A stretch of DNA of 64,000 nucleotides. Origin: Adineta vaga (Eukaryota > Rotifera). The notes under the pieces were generated by a model. The model did no database searches. It was not told the DNA's origin and worked only from the letters and a program-made list of their open reading frames with translations. Positions 21,483-32,964 of this stretch are shown here, piece by piece. The stretch covers positions 7,130,001 through 7,194,000 of the forward strand of contig CP075497.1 of NCBI GenBank assembly GCA_021613535.1, given 5' to 3'. How positions within the stretch are numbered: position 1 is the stretch's first letter; each line of letters opens with the position of its first letter. A program made the position numbers and the translations under genes.

Positions 21483-23624
21483 TTATTTTAAACGATTTCG
21501 AAACATAGGACTGGCTGGCGCAAGGCGTAACGGAGGACGAAAGATGTTATTGTTATTATTATTATTATTATTATTGTTGGCAGAAGACGAACGTGGGTGT
21601 GGTTGATCTAAAGAAAAAAAAATGATAGGAAAAATACATAGAAAAAGAAGAAAAGAATCATTGACTTACTTGGAAGAGATTCCTTATTTTGATGATCAGA
21701 CATTATTGGACGAGATTTTCTCTGTACAGTTGCAGCTTTTTTTACAGGTTGAGCTCGAGGATTTTTGGTTGAAGGAGTGGAACGGATTGGTGCAGCTGAA
21801 ATATGACGACGAATGTTGGCTGGTCGTCTTGAAAAAAGTAGAAAAGAAAGAAGTTAGCATAGAAAGAGACATTTTTTGAATGAAGAAACCGATATTCTGT
21901 TTGTTTTGATTCGTGTTTAGTTTTCACATTTGAAGTTGGTAACGGATCAATATACGGTCGTTCAATACCAAAATCTTTTGCTATCCGTTGATTTATCTAA
22001 AATCAATGAAATTCTACAATTTTTTTTATCGAGTTCAAATGATTAAATCAGACTCGTGTTGTTCGAAGTTGTTGTGCCTGTCCATGACGAGCAATCATGG
22101 ATATCTGTTGAGCTGATGAATAATTTCCGAATATGGCTTGAATTTCATTCAATACCATTCCGACCTAAATCGAGAAAATCAATTTCACATTTCATTACAC
22201 GTGTATCTTTCATACTTGTTGTATTAATTGATCGATAATATTAATATCATCTAGATCAAGTTTAGTCTTTGTTTGTAAGCATTGTGCTTGAAAATCAACA
22301 GCAAATTTTCGTGTATCCTTTACAAAAGAAAGATAGAACTTTTTTTTTCTCTCATTTATAGAAATATTTCTCACATGTAATGTTTGAACTAATCGTTTTA
22401 CATGATCTGTTCGAAATAATTGTCGTGTAAGATGACCTTTGACGAATGCGCCTAATTTTCGATGAAGAATATTTTGTGCTTCCTAGAAAAAGACACGATA
22501 AAGAATGAATTGCAAGAATCAGTTGTTTCTGTTTTTCTACTCGATGAGTATATCGGAAACGTTTTTGTGGAATAGAAAATGTTGATCGTGCATCAGTGAC
22601 ATTATTAAATGGATTTTCTAGCTGCTGCTGCTGCTGCTGCTGCTGTTGTTGTTGTGGATCAAAACCTTGACTATCCAAACGAACATAGTCATGCTTTGTA
22701 TTTATTAATTCTTTGGTGTTGTCATTCTCATTTTCAGAAGAAGAACTTTGCAACGTATAGGTATTTCGACGTAGTTGATTTGTATAACGTTGAATTTTTC
22801 TTGCTGGTTCAGGAGTAACGATTGGAGTGGTTGCTGATGGATAAATCACATAAGTAGACGCTTGAAGTTCATCTGCACTAACAAATCGACCAATACTTTT
22901 AGTTGGATCAATCCATGTAGTACAATGTTCAAGATCGTCTTGTTCATCATCAGAAGTATCTGACTGAATTTTTCGAAGATCATGATTGATTGAATTCTTT
23001 AAAAGACAAAAAAAAGAAAAGTACGTGAAAATAGATGGAAAAATGATTGCATTTACTGTTGCTAATAGCGGCTCATCAAGTGTGCGACAGAATGATGAAA
23101 TATCTGGTTTATGAGATAATTCTTGAAGTAGATCTTCCATAATTTGTTCAAACTGAAAACAAAATCAATATTGAAATATAAGAAAAACTTGAACCTAATT
23201 TACATCTTTTGTTTTCCTTTCTTCACGTATCCGTTTTCGATCTTCGACATATTTTAAACGATATTTTTCTAATAACTAAAAGAAAAGGAAGTAGATAAAC
23301 GAAAAACTATTGAACAAAAACGACTCACTTCAGAGTCATTTTGTGATAACAAACTCCAATCAATGTCATGAAATGGATCACTATCAAGAACAGTATCAAG
23401 TTTTTCAATAAAATGTTCCATCTAGAACAGAAGTGTAAAAAATTATTTTTCTTATTGTTACTAAGCAAAAAGAAACTTTTTTTTCTTATTTTCCTACATT
23501 TTGTTTTCATGTATTCACTATGCTCTGAACCTAAACATTTATCACCAATCTTTTCAAATAATAATTGTCTATTGTCATCGCAGAATTCAAATGCTTCTAG
23601 ATCGAGAAATCGTAAGAAAATCAT
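21483..23624 (-). CDS. CCP110: CP110 (centriolar coiled-coil protein of 110 kDa) homologue
   Basis: A multi-exon minus-strand gene. The C-terminal part carries the CP110 signature region: HRKLGAFVKGHLTRQLFRTD, then VKRLVQTLH (near 22375-22480), a helix with KFAVDFQAQ, a segment VGMVLNEIQAIFGNYSSAQ, and a basic, Pro-rich tail ending at the TAA at 21483. CP110 caps the distal end of centrioles and blocks ciliogenesis. Additional exons encode an acidic middle (SDDEQDD) and a poly-Gln run. The last exon adds a poly-Asn run and FRPPLRLAPASPMF. The 5' end is uncertain: the first segment (ATG at 23624, residues such as FEFCDDNRQLLFEKI) does not join in phase to the next exon (23421, MEHFIEKLD) by any canonical donor I can find. 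Confidence 0.68.
21548..21576. repeat. (ATT)n microsatellite, coding for poly-Asn on the minus strand
   Basis: About nine ATT/GTT units. Read on the minus strand in the CP110 frame they give a run of about ten Asn codons (AAT/AAC) in the last exon. Length polymorphism would change the protein without breaking the frame. Confidence 0.8.
22621..22656. repeat. (CTG)n microsatellite, coding for poly-Gln on the minus strand
   Basis: CTG units followed by TTG units; on the minus strand they are CAA and CAG codons for eleven or so Gln in the CP110 middle region. The mix of CAA and CAG suggests an older tract with a recently expanded CAG end. Confidence 0.85.
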
Positions 23625-23739
23625 TTTTTTTACTTTTCTTTAAAAACAATTCATGGTATTTAAGTACCAAAATCATTTCCAGTGCCAATCGAGGGTCGAG
23701 GTAAATCTGCAAGTTTAAATTTTAAAAAAAAGGGCTTCT

Positions 23740-24660
23740 TCTAGAGGATTTCTTTTGTGTCGATCCAAAATCATTAAGTATGGAACAACTGAATGAATAC
23801 AAAAAAGAATTACTTCAATGTAAGAAAAGGTTCGAACTGATCTATACATTAACTGTTGTTAAATTAGTAATTACTACAGAAAAAAAGGATCTTCAAAGAA
23901 GAAAATCTGATTCAAATGCACTTATTAATGCGTGTATGTTAGAATTGAGAAAATATATATTCTATATCGAGAAAGACAATATGCTTTCGTTACAGATAAT
24001 CATGGAATATTGTTAGCTGAAGAAAGTAAATGCTGATTAACTAATTTCATCGATTTCATATGTTTGTTTTATAGTAATAAAATCGAAATCAATGAATGTT
24101 CAAAACCGTATTGATTCAACTTTCTTTTCTCATTTTCAATCTACTAACAATGGCAGATATATTTCAACTCTCTATTGTTTCTTCATTTTCTAGTCTATAT
24201 TTAGAATCTATCGGTTATGTTGATCCAAAAATTCTAACAATCACTCAACTAGAACTCTGTAATATTTTTTCTTTTCTTATTTCAAAATCGAATGCTGTCT
24301 ATTTTAGATATCGAAGGAATGAATGAAGAAATCGTCTATGAAACAAAACTAACAGATGAATTTGAAAAAGAATCTACCTCGCGAATTAAAGCTTGTAAAT
24401 CTCCTGTTCTCTATTTTTCACTAAATAATCTGTTCTTTTGTCTGTCAGGTGAAACTGGTATACAATATGCTGATGATGGTTCGGATAGGATAATCGAAAC
24501 ATATATGAAAGAAATTTTCGTGTTTTTTTGCATTTTTAGAATTAAATGTACGAAAAAGCAAATAACATGTTCAATTCATTATGAACGGAAAAAAAATATA
24601 GATATGTGCAAAACTGATTAGAGTTATACGTCTCACAGAGACTGTTCTGAAAGCTTGGAG
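23740..24660 (+). other. Coding-like but broken segment, unresolved
   Basis: Several short plus-strand stretches look protein-coding but do not join into one frame: MEQLNEYKKELLQCKKRFEL from 23780, RQYAFVTDNHGILLAEE near 23965, KSMNVQNRIDSTFFSHFQ near 24080, LYLESIGYVDPKILTITQLE near 24200, and MNEEIVYETKLTDEFEKEST near 24320. A TTTTAG acceptor near 24307 is plausible; elsewhere stops or frame changes intervene. It could be a decayed gene or a rapidly evolving one with missed introns. The family is not recognised. Confidence 0.3.
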
Positions 24661-24694
24661 AACGCAAGGAATTTCCATACAAAACAAAATTGAT

Positions 24695-26544
24695 TTAAAA
24701 GTTGCTTTCGATGTTATTATCGTTGATTCTTTCTTCATCGAATGAAAGGAAAAGTGATTCTTCATCATTAATCATCGAGGCATCCTAAAGAAAAAACAAA
24801 CTCCATATAATATAGTCTTCTTTTTTCCTGAACAGAATATCCTTACCCATTCCTCAGGATTTTCATTTCCGATGAAAAAATCAATTGATTCACCTAGAAA
24901 AATTTCATTAGAAAAAAAACTAAAATCGCTCCGTCTAATCTTCATACTCCTTTCTTCAGTTTTCACATTATGTAAATCCATATGTACTAAAGAGAGAATG
25001 ATAAATAATAGAATTTTCTCATTTAAAAATATATTACTTAGAGGTATTGTCGTTTCAAAATCACTTGTTAATTTCTAAATCAAATTAATTGAATTGTTGA
25101 AATCTATTTTTGTTCGTTTTCTTACCGAAGTTTTCACTCGTTTTTTAATCGAATCCGATATTCCTGTAAGTGTATCTTGTATTAAATCTTCGTTCTTAAT
25201 AGTTTTCGTCAACATAATTGTTCGTGTGATATCCTTCGCGTGTTGCAAATCAACTTTATGATAATTTCGTAGATGTCGATAGAGATTGACTGCACACGGA
25301 CGATCACACGGAATGTTCTGAACAAATTTAGTGAATTTTTTTAAATGAGATTTTGATTGATGTGTATGTTTATCTGTTGAATGATTTGAATAGGGACATA
25401 CACATTTGTATGGAACAATATCGATTTCTTCGGCAATAGTACTATTCTTTGAATTCGAAGAATTAGTGGGCATTGTTGTTATAGTAGATTGTTGTGTGGA
25501 AATATTTTGCAAAAGATCATTAATCACTGTTGATTCAGTACCGGTGCGAATAGCACGAATGAGACGAAGAGCAAGTTCACCACTCATTTGATGATAATGC
25601 CTATAAATACATGGATATATTCTTTTATCAACGATATGAAATACATACTGTAGATGAGCGAATAACAAAAATTTTTCATTGATTTTTGTGCATGGCATAT
25701 TAAAGAATGGTTGTTCATGAATAGATTCCGTTTTGGTTAATGGACAATAATGTCGAAATCTTCGATCATCATTATAAATATTACTAAAATATATAACAAA
25801 TCAATCATTAAGCTTTAAAGATTAAAAATTTCATTTACGGATTAGTATTTAAAACCACATCATCCTTTTGAAATAGAATAATTTCTCTAATATCGTTTTC
25901 AATGGATGATTTTTGTCGACTTTCAATTGATGATGACATAATTGCTTTGACGATTTTCTTCGCTGATTTTATATTTAGATTATGTGAAACACGTAAATGT
26001 GATAATAATAAACATTGTTTGTGATGACGGCAATCGAAATTTTTTATCTTATGATTTAAACATGTTAAATTATACACATTAGTAAAACCGTAAGAAAATG
26101 GGCATTGTCCTTTATGCCAATGGACTGAATGTGAAAATAATTCTTGTGTACTATTGAATATTAGTGGAGATTTTTTCTTTCGATTTGGATTAATTGTGTT
26201 CATACGATCGAGAACGATTTTATTTGCTAAGAAACATATAAATAAAAATTTATTTATTTATTTATTTATTTATTTATAAAATAAAAGACTCTACCGGCAG
26301 TATTTGACAGATTGTGTTTATACATCAAGTGTTTCTTTAAAGATATATGTTCTGTTTTGTCACAACAAGGGAAGTTTGGCATATTGAAACTTAAATTAAA
26401 AGAAAACAAAACAAAAACAAAAAAAGTTGATTTGACACTTTTAGAAAAGTTAACTTTTGTTTTTTACCTTTTTTTAATTCCATAGATTCCATAATGTGTT
26501 AACGGACAAATACCTTCGAAACTATGAATGACTTTTTCACTCAT
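24695..26544 (-). CDS. Protein with four tandem Cys/His (C-C-H-H) modules
   Basis: Eight exons (26468..26544, 26295..26389, 25839..26226, 25649..25783, 25126..25600, 25038..25074, 24847..24986, 24695..24784) join in phase to 478 residues. The same module occurs four times: CP(L/F/Y) about 18-31 residues before a Pro/Asp-Cys, then x10-11, His-Leu, x3, His, and a helix ending A-x2-I-x2-(A/T)I. Examples: PCCDKTEHISLKKHLMYKH; FDCRHHKQCLLLSHLRVSH; MPCTKINEKFLLFAHLQHYH; IPCDRPCAVNLYRHLRNYH. The regular C...C...H...H order suggests one zinc per module, but the Cys-Cys distance is far longer than in C2H2 fingers. The C-terminal part is acidic (GNENPEEW, NDEESLFLSFDEE), as in activation or docking regions. 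I do not recognise the family; a nucleic-acid or chromatin role would be inference. Confidence 0.75.
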
Positions 26545-26757
26545 TAGAATGCTTACAATTAATTCTGAGAAGTAAAATCAATGATAATTTTGAAAGCAAA
26601 GAAACCAATTGAAGAAAAGAAGGATTAGGGAAGATTTTTGATTGGTAAGAAAAATCGACCAATAGGATATGTTCATGCAATGCAATGTTGAAATACCTAG
26701 TGAAAACAAGTATTGCACAGTTTTGATGACATGTTGTGCAAGATTTTATAGTGCAGG

Positions 26758-26765
26758 TATATAAG
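26758..26765 (+). promoter_or_regulatory. TATA box upstream of the PBZ-PARP gene
   Basis: TATATAAG about 30 bp before a likely start near 26790. Downstream lie donor-like GTAAGC at 26825 and GTGAGT at 26941 and an acceptor TTTTTTTGTAG ending at 27363, so a spliced 5' leader probably links this promoter to the ATG at 27386. The site lies between two divergent genes. Confidence 0.5.
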
Positions 26766-26963
26766 ATGAAACCAATCTTTTTACTAAAGCATACAAAGAA
26801 TTAGTTCCGTTAAGAGAAGGAGTACGTAAGCACCGCATTCTATTTTTCTTTCTTAACTTCAGTGACTAAAGATTCTTTGCATGTAACGATCGTTGTATAA
26901 TAAATCTTTCATACCATTAATTCATGTTCTAAGGAGACGGTGAGTATGATTCTGTATCTCGAT

Positions 26964-27001
<38 letters not shown>
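26964..27001. repeat. (AGC)12 microsatellite
   Basis: A perfect run of twelve or more AGC units followed by AGG. If the GTGAGT at 26941 is used as donor, the repeat lies in the leader intron of the PBZ-PARP gene and is not translated. Confidence 0.9.
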
Positions 27002-27002
<1 letters not shown>

Positions 27003-27385
27003 TAACAAAATAAGGAATAGAGACTGCCTTCAGGATGCAATATGACAAATATAAGACTTATATACATAATGAGTGAGATCTCCATTATATCATACTATAC
27101 TTTCGGCAAAGATATAGTTTTGAGCGTTAGTCGAGATATGTTTTCTATAGAGTGCATCTCCCGTTATAGATTGGTAAGACTAACACACTATTCGATGTAT
27201 ATGTTCAGAAGTAAAACTGCAGTTTCAATGATCAATTTTGTAGATATAATCAAAATCATTTTAATGTAATGTTGTTATTGTTGTCCAGAATATGAATTGG
27301 ACATTTTCTACCACTAAATGATTGCTTGATTTTCATTTGATATTCATGTTTATTTTTTTGTAGATACTCATTTCCTCTCTTTCCA

Positions 27386-30155
27386 ATGTCTACCCGTGCG
27401 GCTAAGAAAGCTAAATTAGATACTTTACCCCTATGTCCTTACGGTAATATAATCATTCTATCTTCTATTCTTTCCTCACGTGATCCTTTCATTACTAGGT
27501 ACTACATGTTATCGTAAAAATCCTGATCATTTCAAAGAATACTCTCACTCCGATCCCACATTGTCTTCCACTACGACGACGTCTGAAGAAGCGAAACCTG
27601 GTTCGTCTAATATTCATCTGATTGTATTTTAAACAAACTTTTTTCAATTATCTTTATAGCTACAAACAAATCATTAACAGTATGTCCCTTCGGTGCAACA
27701 TGCTATCGAAAAAATTTACTTCACTTTGCGGAATTCACTCATCCATTTAATCTTTTGAACCCTAACGATGACAGTAGTGACGAAGAAGAAACAACAACTA
27801 ATTCAAAGAAAAAATTACAAACATCTCCTGTTGGAAAAAAACGAAAAGCTCAAAGTGAAGATTCCGACGATGGTGATAAAACGGAGGAGTACAATTCAGA
27901 CGATGTATGTTATACATAGATATATAATTGATGTTAAGTAACAGACATATTTCTATAGGAGAGCGCCTATGATGTGAAACTTGAAAAAACTTTCTCAAAA
28001 ATGAATGATGACGAGAAACGTTTAATGATTGAAAGAGTAAGTATGACTTCATACGTGTATCAAATATTCAGTTGAATAATTTTTAGGCGTTTGAATTGAA
28101 AGAAAAATTACAAGACAAATTGAAGAAGTCTCGTGAAGAAGCTGAAGAGCGGAAAAAAGAAGTGGAACAACTTCAAACGAAAGTATGTTCTTCTTTATGT
28201 TTTGATCTATTGATAAGTAAATGTCGATGTTACTAGATCACTGAAGGTACTCTATTGATGGAAGGTGAAGAGGAAATACTCAAAGGCACCAAAGTGAAGT
28301 ATTTTGAACTATTTCCAGAACGGAGCTATAAACAAGGTAATACTTATTTCTGAATGAAAGCTTTGTTAGCGATTTATATTTGATATTCTTGTCATATAGG
28401 TTCAGCTGCTGAAGTACATTTTCGTCTGGCAGAATCACAATTTTATCGATTGCTGAGTGGCTATGCTACGTAAGTAATAGGGCACCTGTTTATTAACTAT
28501 TTTCGGAAATGTATTCTTAAATTGAGTAATCTATGATTAGAAATAAGAATGAATCAAAATATATTTGAGCTGAAAAATAATATAATAGAATTCAAAGATC
28601 TCTTGTGAAAAAAATTAACCATTGATTTATGAATATGATTTTGAAAAAGACTTCCGATAATCCTATAAACATTCATGGACTCAAAATATGTGTTCTTCTT
28701 TTGCAGAGCTAGGGTATCAAAAGTAGAATATGTTTGCAATCCAGTACTGATCGAGAAATTTAAGTAAGTACAAAGATCATTGTTTTGAAAATCTAGTAAC
28801 TGATTTGATTTGATTTGATTTATTTAGTAAAGCACGTGAAGAATTAAAAGAAAAACGTGGAGTAGAATACTCCTATCCTGTTTTGGCCTTTCATGGTACA
28901 GCAATAGCAAATATTCAACCAATATGTGAAACTGGTTTCAAAGTACCTGGTTAGTAGAACTTATTTAGACAAATGAATTTATGTAAAGTGACAATTTGTT
29001 AAGGTCAAAAAGGATTCAAACATGCTACTGATACTGGATATTATGGACGTGGAACATATTTCAGTGTAAGATACTTCACACAATGAATATATAAATATAT
29101 CGATCGATATTATATTATAGGAATATCCAGGTTATTCAATGGGATATATCAAAGGTTCAACAAAACTATTATTATGTCAAGTTTTGCAAGGAAAAGTAAG
29201 GCTGCACCTAACACCTAAAAGAAAGATATTGATAAATCTTTTTGATTTCAAAATAGGTGTACAAATGTAGTCAATTGATAACTGGTTCTGGTCTTCAACA
29301 TGTAAGTCATTTTTAATGTTTATACATGTCTTATTCTTCTGACTTGTTTTCCAAAAACTTAGGGCTTCGATTCACATTGTTCACCTTGTCAAAAGGAATT
29401 AGTCATCTTTCAAAGTGAACATATTCTTCCTCAATACATTGTTCACTACCAAGTCAATCCTGGTGAATTCAAATATACAGTATGTCTATTCGGTGAAAAT
29501 CATATCCATTCTAAGATTGTTTGTCTTTTTCATTAGACTCATGGAATAGCTAAAGAAGTACTAAAAAAGAAATTAGAAAAAATTGGAAAATTGTACAAAA
29601 AAACACTTGCGGTGAAAGATAAAACGTAAGAAACATTTATTCAATACATTTCGCAAATTATTATTGATTATTTTTCTATATTAGAATATTCACTGGCTTA
29701 AAAATTGCAATGATCGGTCAAATGGCCGATACACCTATTGCTATGGGCGCTCTAGTACACCGATTCGGTGGCGAAGTTTGCAGTAAGTTTATCGTTTTTC
29801 TTTCAATCAAAGAAGAAGACTTTAATCTCCATATTATTTCATAGAGAATGACCTAGGATCTACTAATAAAAAACCAACGAAAAAATATACTGCCTACGCA
29901 TATTATGACAATAGTAACTACAATGCACCGAATATGATCATTTGTTCGGTAGCTGAAATGGAAGCACAGACGTCATCTACAGAATTACAAGCATATAAGA
30001 ACATCGGTGTAAGTTCATAGTTTTACTTTAAAGCGTAAATGAATTTTTCATTTTCTTTATTGTAGTTTCAAACATTTTATCGAGAAGATTTCCTGTATGA
30101 TTCAATTCTTGCTGGTACAATGAAACCTATGGAAGAGTATGCACATAATTCATAA
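27386..30155 (+). CDS. PBZ-PBZ-PARP-BRCT ADP-ribosyltransferase-like protein
   Basis: About sixteen short exons give roughly 556 residues. Two PAR-binding zinc fingers open the protein (CPYGTTCYRKNPDHF...H and CPFGATCYRKNLLHF...H, about residues 17-85), each with C-x5-C-x6-H-x5-H. An acidic region and a coiled coil follow (about 137-195). A PARP catalytic domain spans about 220-405, with the first His in FHGTA and the Tyr in GYYGRGTYFS. The third catalytic position, Glu in polymerases, reads Gln in ILPQYIVHY. A BRCT-like domain ends the protein (about 440-556). Likely nuclear, recruited to poly-ADP-ribose at DNA damage; Gln at the third position suggests mono-ADP-ribosylation or no polymerase activity. 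WGR and ankyrin domains are absent. Confidence 0.85.
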
Positions 30156-30640
30156 CGATATCGATTGTATATTTAGTTTTGAGAATGTAATTTATATTTA
30201 TGTACAACTGTGATAGTATTTATATTTTTATACCTTGTTTGTTTTTGTTATCAATTTTTTATTTATGAAAGCACGAATTCTCATAAGCAATCAAAAGAGT
30301 GAAATGGTAGCGTATGTTTCTTTTAAATATCTCAGAAAATATGGCATTCGTTTTTGATTGATTTGAAGAATTGCTAGATTTATAACGTCAATGCATTAGA
30401 ATTATCTCTATCGAGTGATTTCATTCGATCATAGTTTATTTCATTATGTCTACGAAAAATAGAAAACACATACTCACAACTCTACACTTTTTTCTCACTC
30501 CCAATTGTTGAATGTTCTTTCCAGCGACGATTTGAGCTTCATGTTACATTGAATCGACAACTATCAAATAGGTTCTGAATGAAAAATGATGTTAATTTTT
30601 ATCTGTTTTGATATTTCATCAAATGTATTTTCCTAAACAA

Positions 30641-31261
30641 TCAAAACAAAGACAAAGGTTCATCAGATTCTAATTTCTTCTTCCAATAGTTTTCTGTCGA
30701 GCCATTTGTCCAACTTGAACTTTTCTGCAATACCATATCGTGTTTTGTATCATTTCTTGTTGATGTTTTATGATGGAAAATTTTTCGACATAGAATCGTT
30801 TTTGTCGTTTGAGACATTTCTAAATGTATACCATAGACAAGAGAATTGATTGATGCTTGAATTTGTTCTAATTTAATTTGGATTTCGTCTGCTTCATTAG
30901 TATCAATTCTTTGTCGTGTATTATGCAGTCGATTACTAATGCGTTGTAATTGATGAAAATGTTTTTGTCTAAATCGATTTAGTTGTTCAACTAATTCTTC
31001 ACGTATTGCACGAAGATGAAAGATTCCATCCGATGAATAGATTTCTTCAGATGATATTTGTTCGAATACTTGTCGATAACATTGTTCAATGTTCATTGAA
31101 TGAAGTTTATGATATAATTGTTGAAGAATATCGTAGAAAGATAAATGACGCTGAAGAAGAGTATTATGATGAAGTATGATATGATTTAAACAAAGAGATT
31201 GTTGACAATCATAACATAATGCACAAGAGGACTGAGCGCAGTTAACTTCATGGCACATCAT
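30641..31261 (-). CDS. B-box-like zinc finger and coiled-coil protein
   Basis: A single exon of 206 residues starting at a good ATG (ATG ATG TGC). Residues 3-31 are a cross-brace-like Cys/His cluster: C-x4-C-x4-C-x2-C-x2-C-x4-C-x2-H-x3-H (CALCYDCQQSLCLNHIILH), similar in spacing to B-boxes. A long helical region with Leu/Gln heptads follows (about 40-145), as in TRIM-family B-box/coiled-coil proteins, but RING and C-terminal ligand domains are absent. The tail is basic, then acidic. The function is unknown. It is the first of three minus-strand genes from 30.6 to 37.3 kb, separated by gaps of several hundred bases. Confidence 0.68.
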   Translation of the reverse strand: MMCHEVNCAQSSCALCYDCQQSLCLNHIILHHNTLLQRHLSFYDILQQLYHKLHSMNIEQCYRQVFEQISSEEIYSSDGIFHLRAIREELVEQLNRFRQKHFHQLQRISNRLHNTRQRIDTNEADEIQIKLEQIQASINSLVYGIHLEMSQTTKTILCRKIFHHKTSTRNDTKHDMVLQKSSSWTNGSTENYWKKKLESDEPLSLF

Positions 31262-31624
31262 GGTTTGATGTGAGAATTGAATATCGAAGAAGATAAAATT
31301 ATTTGACTGTTTATCGTGTTCTCTTATATTTTGTTTTTTTTTCTTTTCGTTTCTTTTCTTTTCCCTTCTACGAAATGTATATGCGTTCGATCACGAGGAA
31401 TAGATGAGATAAAGAACGTTCAGAGTGACTATTTTATTTGGATAAATTATCGAATTCATAGATTTACTACTGAATTCAAAGTATAACGAAATTTTATCGA
31501 CTGTACTACTTGTTTTTCATTTCTTTCAGTTCAGATGTAAATCAATCGATTGAACCCACGTGACGAAAAGCTGCTTCTTAATATGCTATCTACTTAAAAT
31601 ATGTAGAGTTTTGTATATAAATGC

Positions 31625-32104
31625 TTATTCCAGTTGTATTGTTGAAGACTTGGGATCATTTGACTTATGATAAGAGTTTTCTCTTCTCTGGAATAAAATC
31701 AACTTAATCAAAAGACACAATGTTATTATAATAATAATATAAGATATGATAATTAACAATGGTGAACACCAATACAAGACAGTTGCACATCGAATTTGAT
31801 TTAATGTTTGAGATGCAAGACGAAATGCCATGATGCTGACTACGATTCGTGATCCAATAAGATAAATAAATAACGTGTATGTAACATAGAGATTCCATTT
31901 ATTTGAACCATCATATGCATCATATCGATGTATGATGGCAGCAATGATACTTAAAATAATACCTAAAATGCCAGTAATACCTAAAACCAATGAAAGAAAA
32001 GGTGATGATGGACATTCACCATGATAAAGAACTGATAAAATCACATGGCAGATTGAAACGACAAGTAACAACGAGAGATTAATGAATGAAATAGCAATGA
32101 ACAT
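31625..32104 (-). CDS. Four-helix membrane protein of unknown function
   Basis: A single exon of 159 residues starting at ATG 32104. Hydrophobic segments at about 5-25, 37-60, 74-96 and 108-135 predict four transmembrane helices with both ends cytoplasmic; the tail is Lys/Ser-rich (SYHKSNDPKSS). A Cys-Pro pair in the first loop (GECPSSPF) is the only conserved-looking loop feature. The layout is like MARVEL or claudin-type tetraspans, but no family motif is seen. No introns. Confidence 0.55.
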   Translation of the reverse strand: MFIAISFINLSLLLVVSICHVILSVLYHGECPSSPFLSLVLGITGILGIILSIIAAIIHRYDAYDGSNKWNLYVTYTLFIYLIGSRIVVSIMAFRLASQTLNQIRCATVLYWCSPLLIIISYIIIIITLCLLIKLILFQRRENSYHKSNDPKSSTIQLE

Positions 32105-32964
32105 CGTTCTCGAAATGAATCAATACAGATAAACGTGTATCTTAGTAGAAGTTGTTTGATGAAAAGGAATAAACCTTGTCAGTAGTTATTCTATCATCGC
32201 ATAATAATGGATATTGTCCCATGAATGCAAAGAGAATATCGATGAAAGGTATTAATTTAATAAAGAAAACGAACTTATCGCACTCGTGAAGTACAATAAT
32301 AACTATGCAGTCGTATACTTTTTCTGTTGCACTCTACGATACTTTTGAAACAGTATATAAGTTCTCAATCAATGAGAAACAAATGTGATGATCAGTCAAA
32401 TAGAAAATTGTTTAATATGTTCAAATTGTATTTTTCTGTAAATTAAATTTCATTTATACCAAGAGAAAGAAAAAAAAGAAGAAAAAAAGAGAAGAAAACC
32501 ACAAGTGATCTAATCAAACAAGACAATAATGGTACTTTGACAAACATCTTTCATTTCAAATAACCAACAAACATACTATCCAAATAAATATACAATACAC
32601 ATCAAGTAATCATAGGCACTTGTATGTAGTCGAGTAAGCAATAGATTCAGTTATTGCACAATGCCTTGAACAGAGAGATAGATATAGAGAAATACAGAGA
32701 CAAAAGATCAACTAATAAATAGAGTTTAAGAACGAATCTGACCTCGAATACGCAAACATAAATGAAGTATTATTCTTTTCACAAAACACTGTTATATGTA
32801 GAGAAAAAAGATAGAGAGAGAACGAGAACGAGAAAGTGACTTAAAAAAACACGAACAGACACTTGGTTTGAATATTCATAATACCGGCAGGTTATATGCA
32901 ATAGAAATCCATTTTCTTTGATCTGTTTTTATACATAACTATAAACAGGAAAAATGAGCAATGT
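32105..32964. other. Intergenic, no gene seen
   Basis: AT-rich, with a GA-rich tract near 32808-32840. A TATATAAG at 32353-32360 points to the plus strand, but nothing resembling a coding exon follows before the end of the kinase gene at 32965. Confidence 0.4.

Noticed and set aside
24571-24768. Plus-strand coding-like stretch KLIRVIRLTETVLKAWRTQG near 24618-24745
   Set aside because: The same bases read on the minus strand form the last exon (24695..24784) of the Cys/His-module gene in phase, which explains most of the signal.
32353-32360. TATATAAG, candidate plus-strand promoter
   Set aside because: No coding exon or transcript-like structure follows before the kinase gene.
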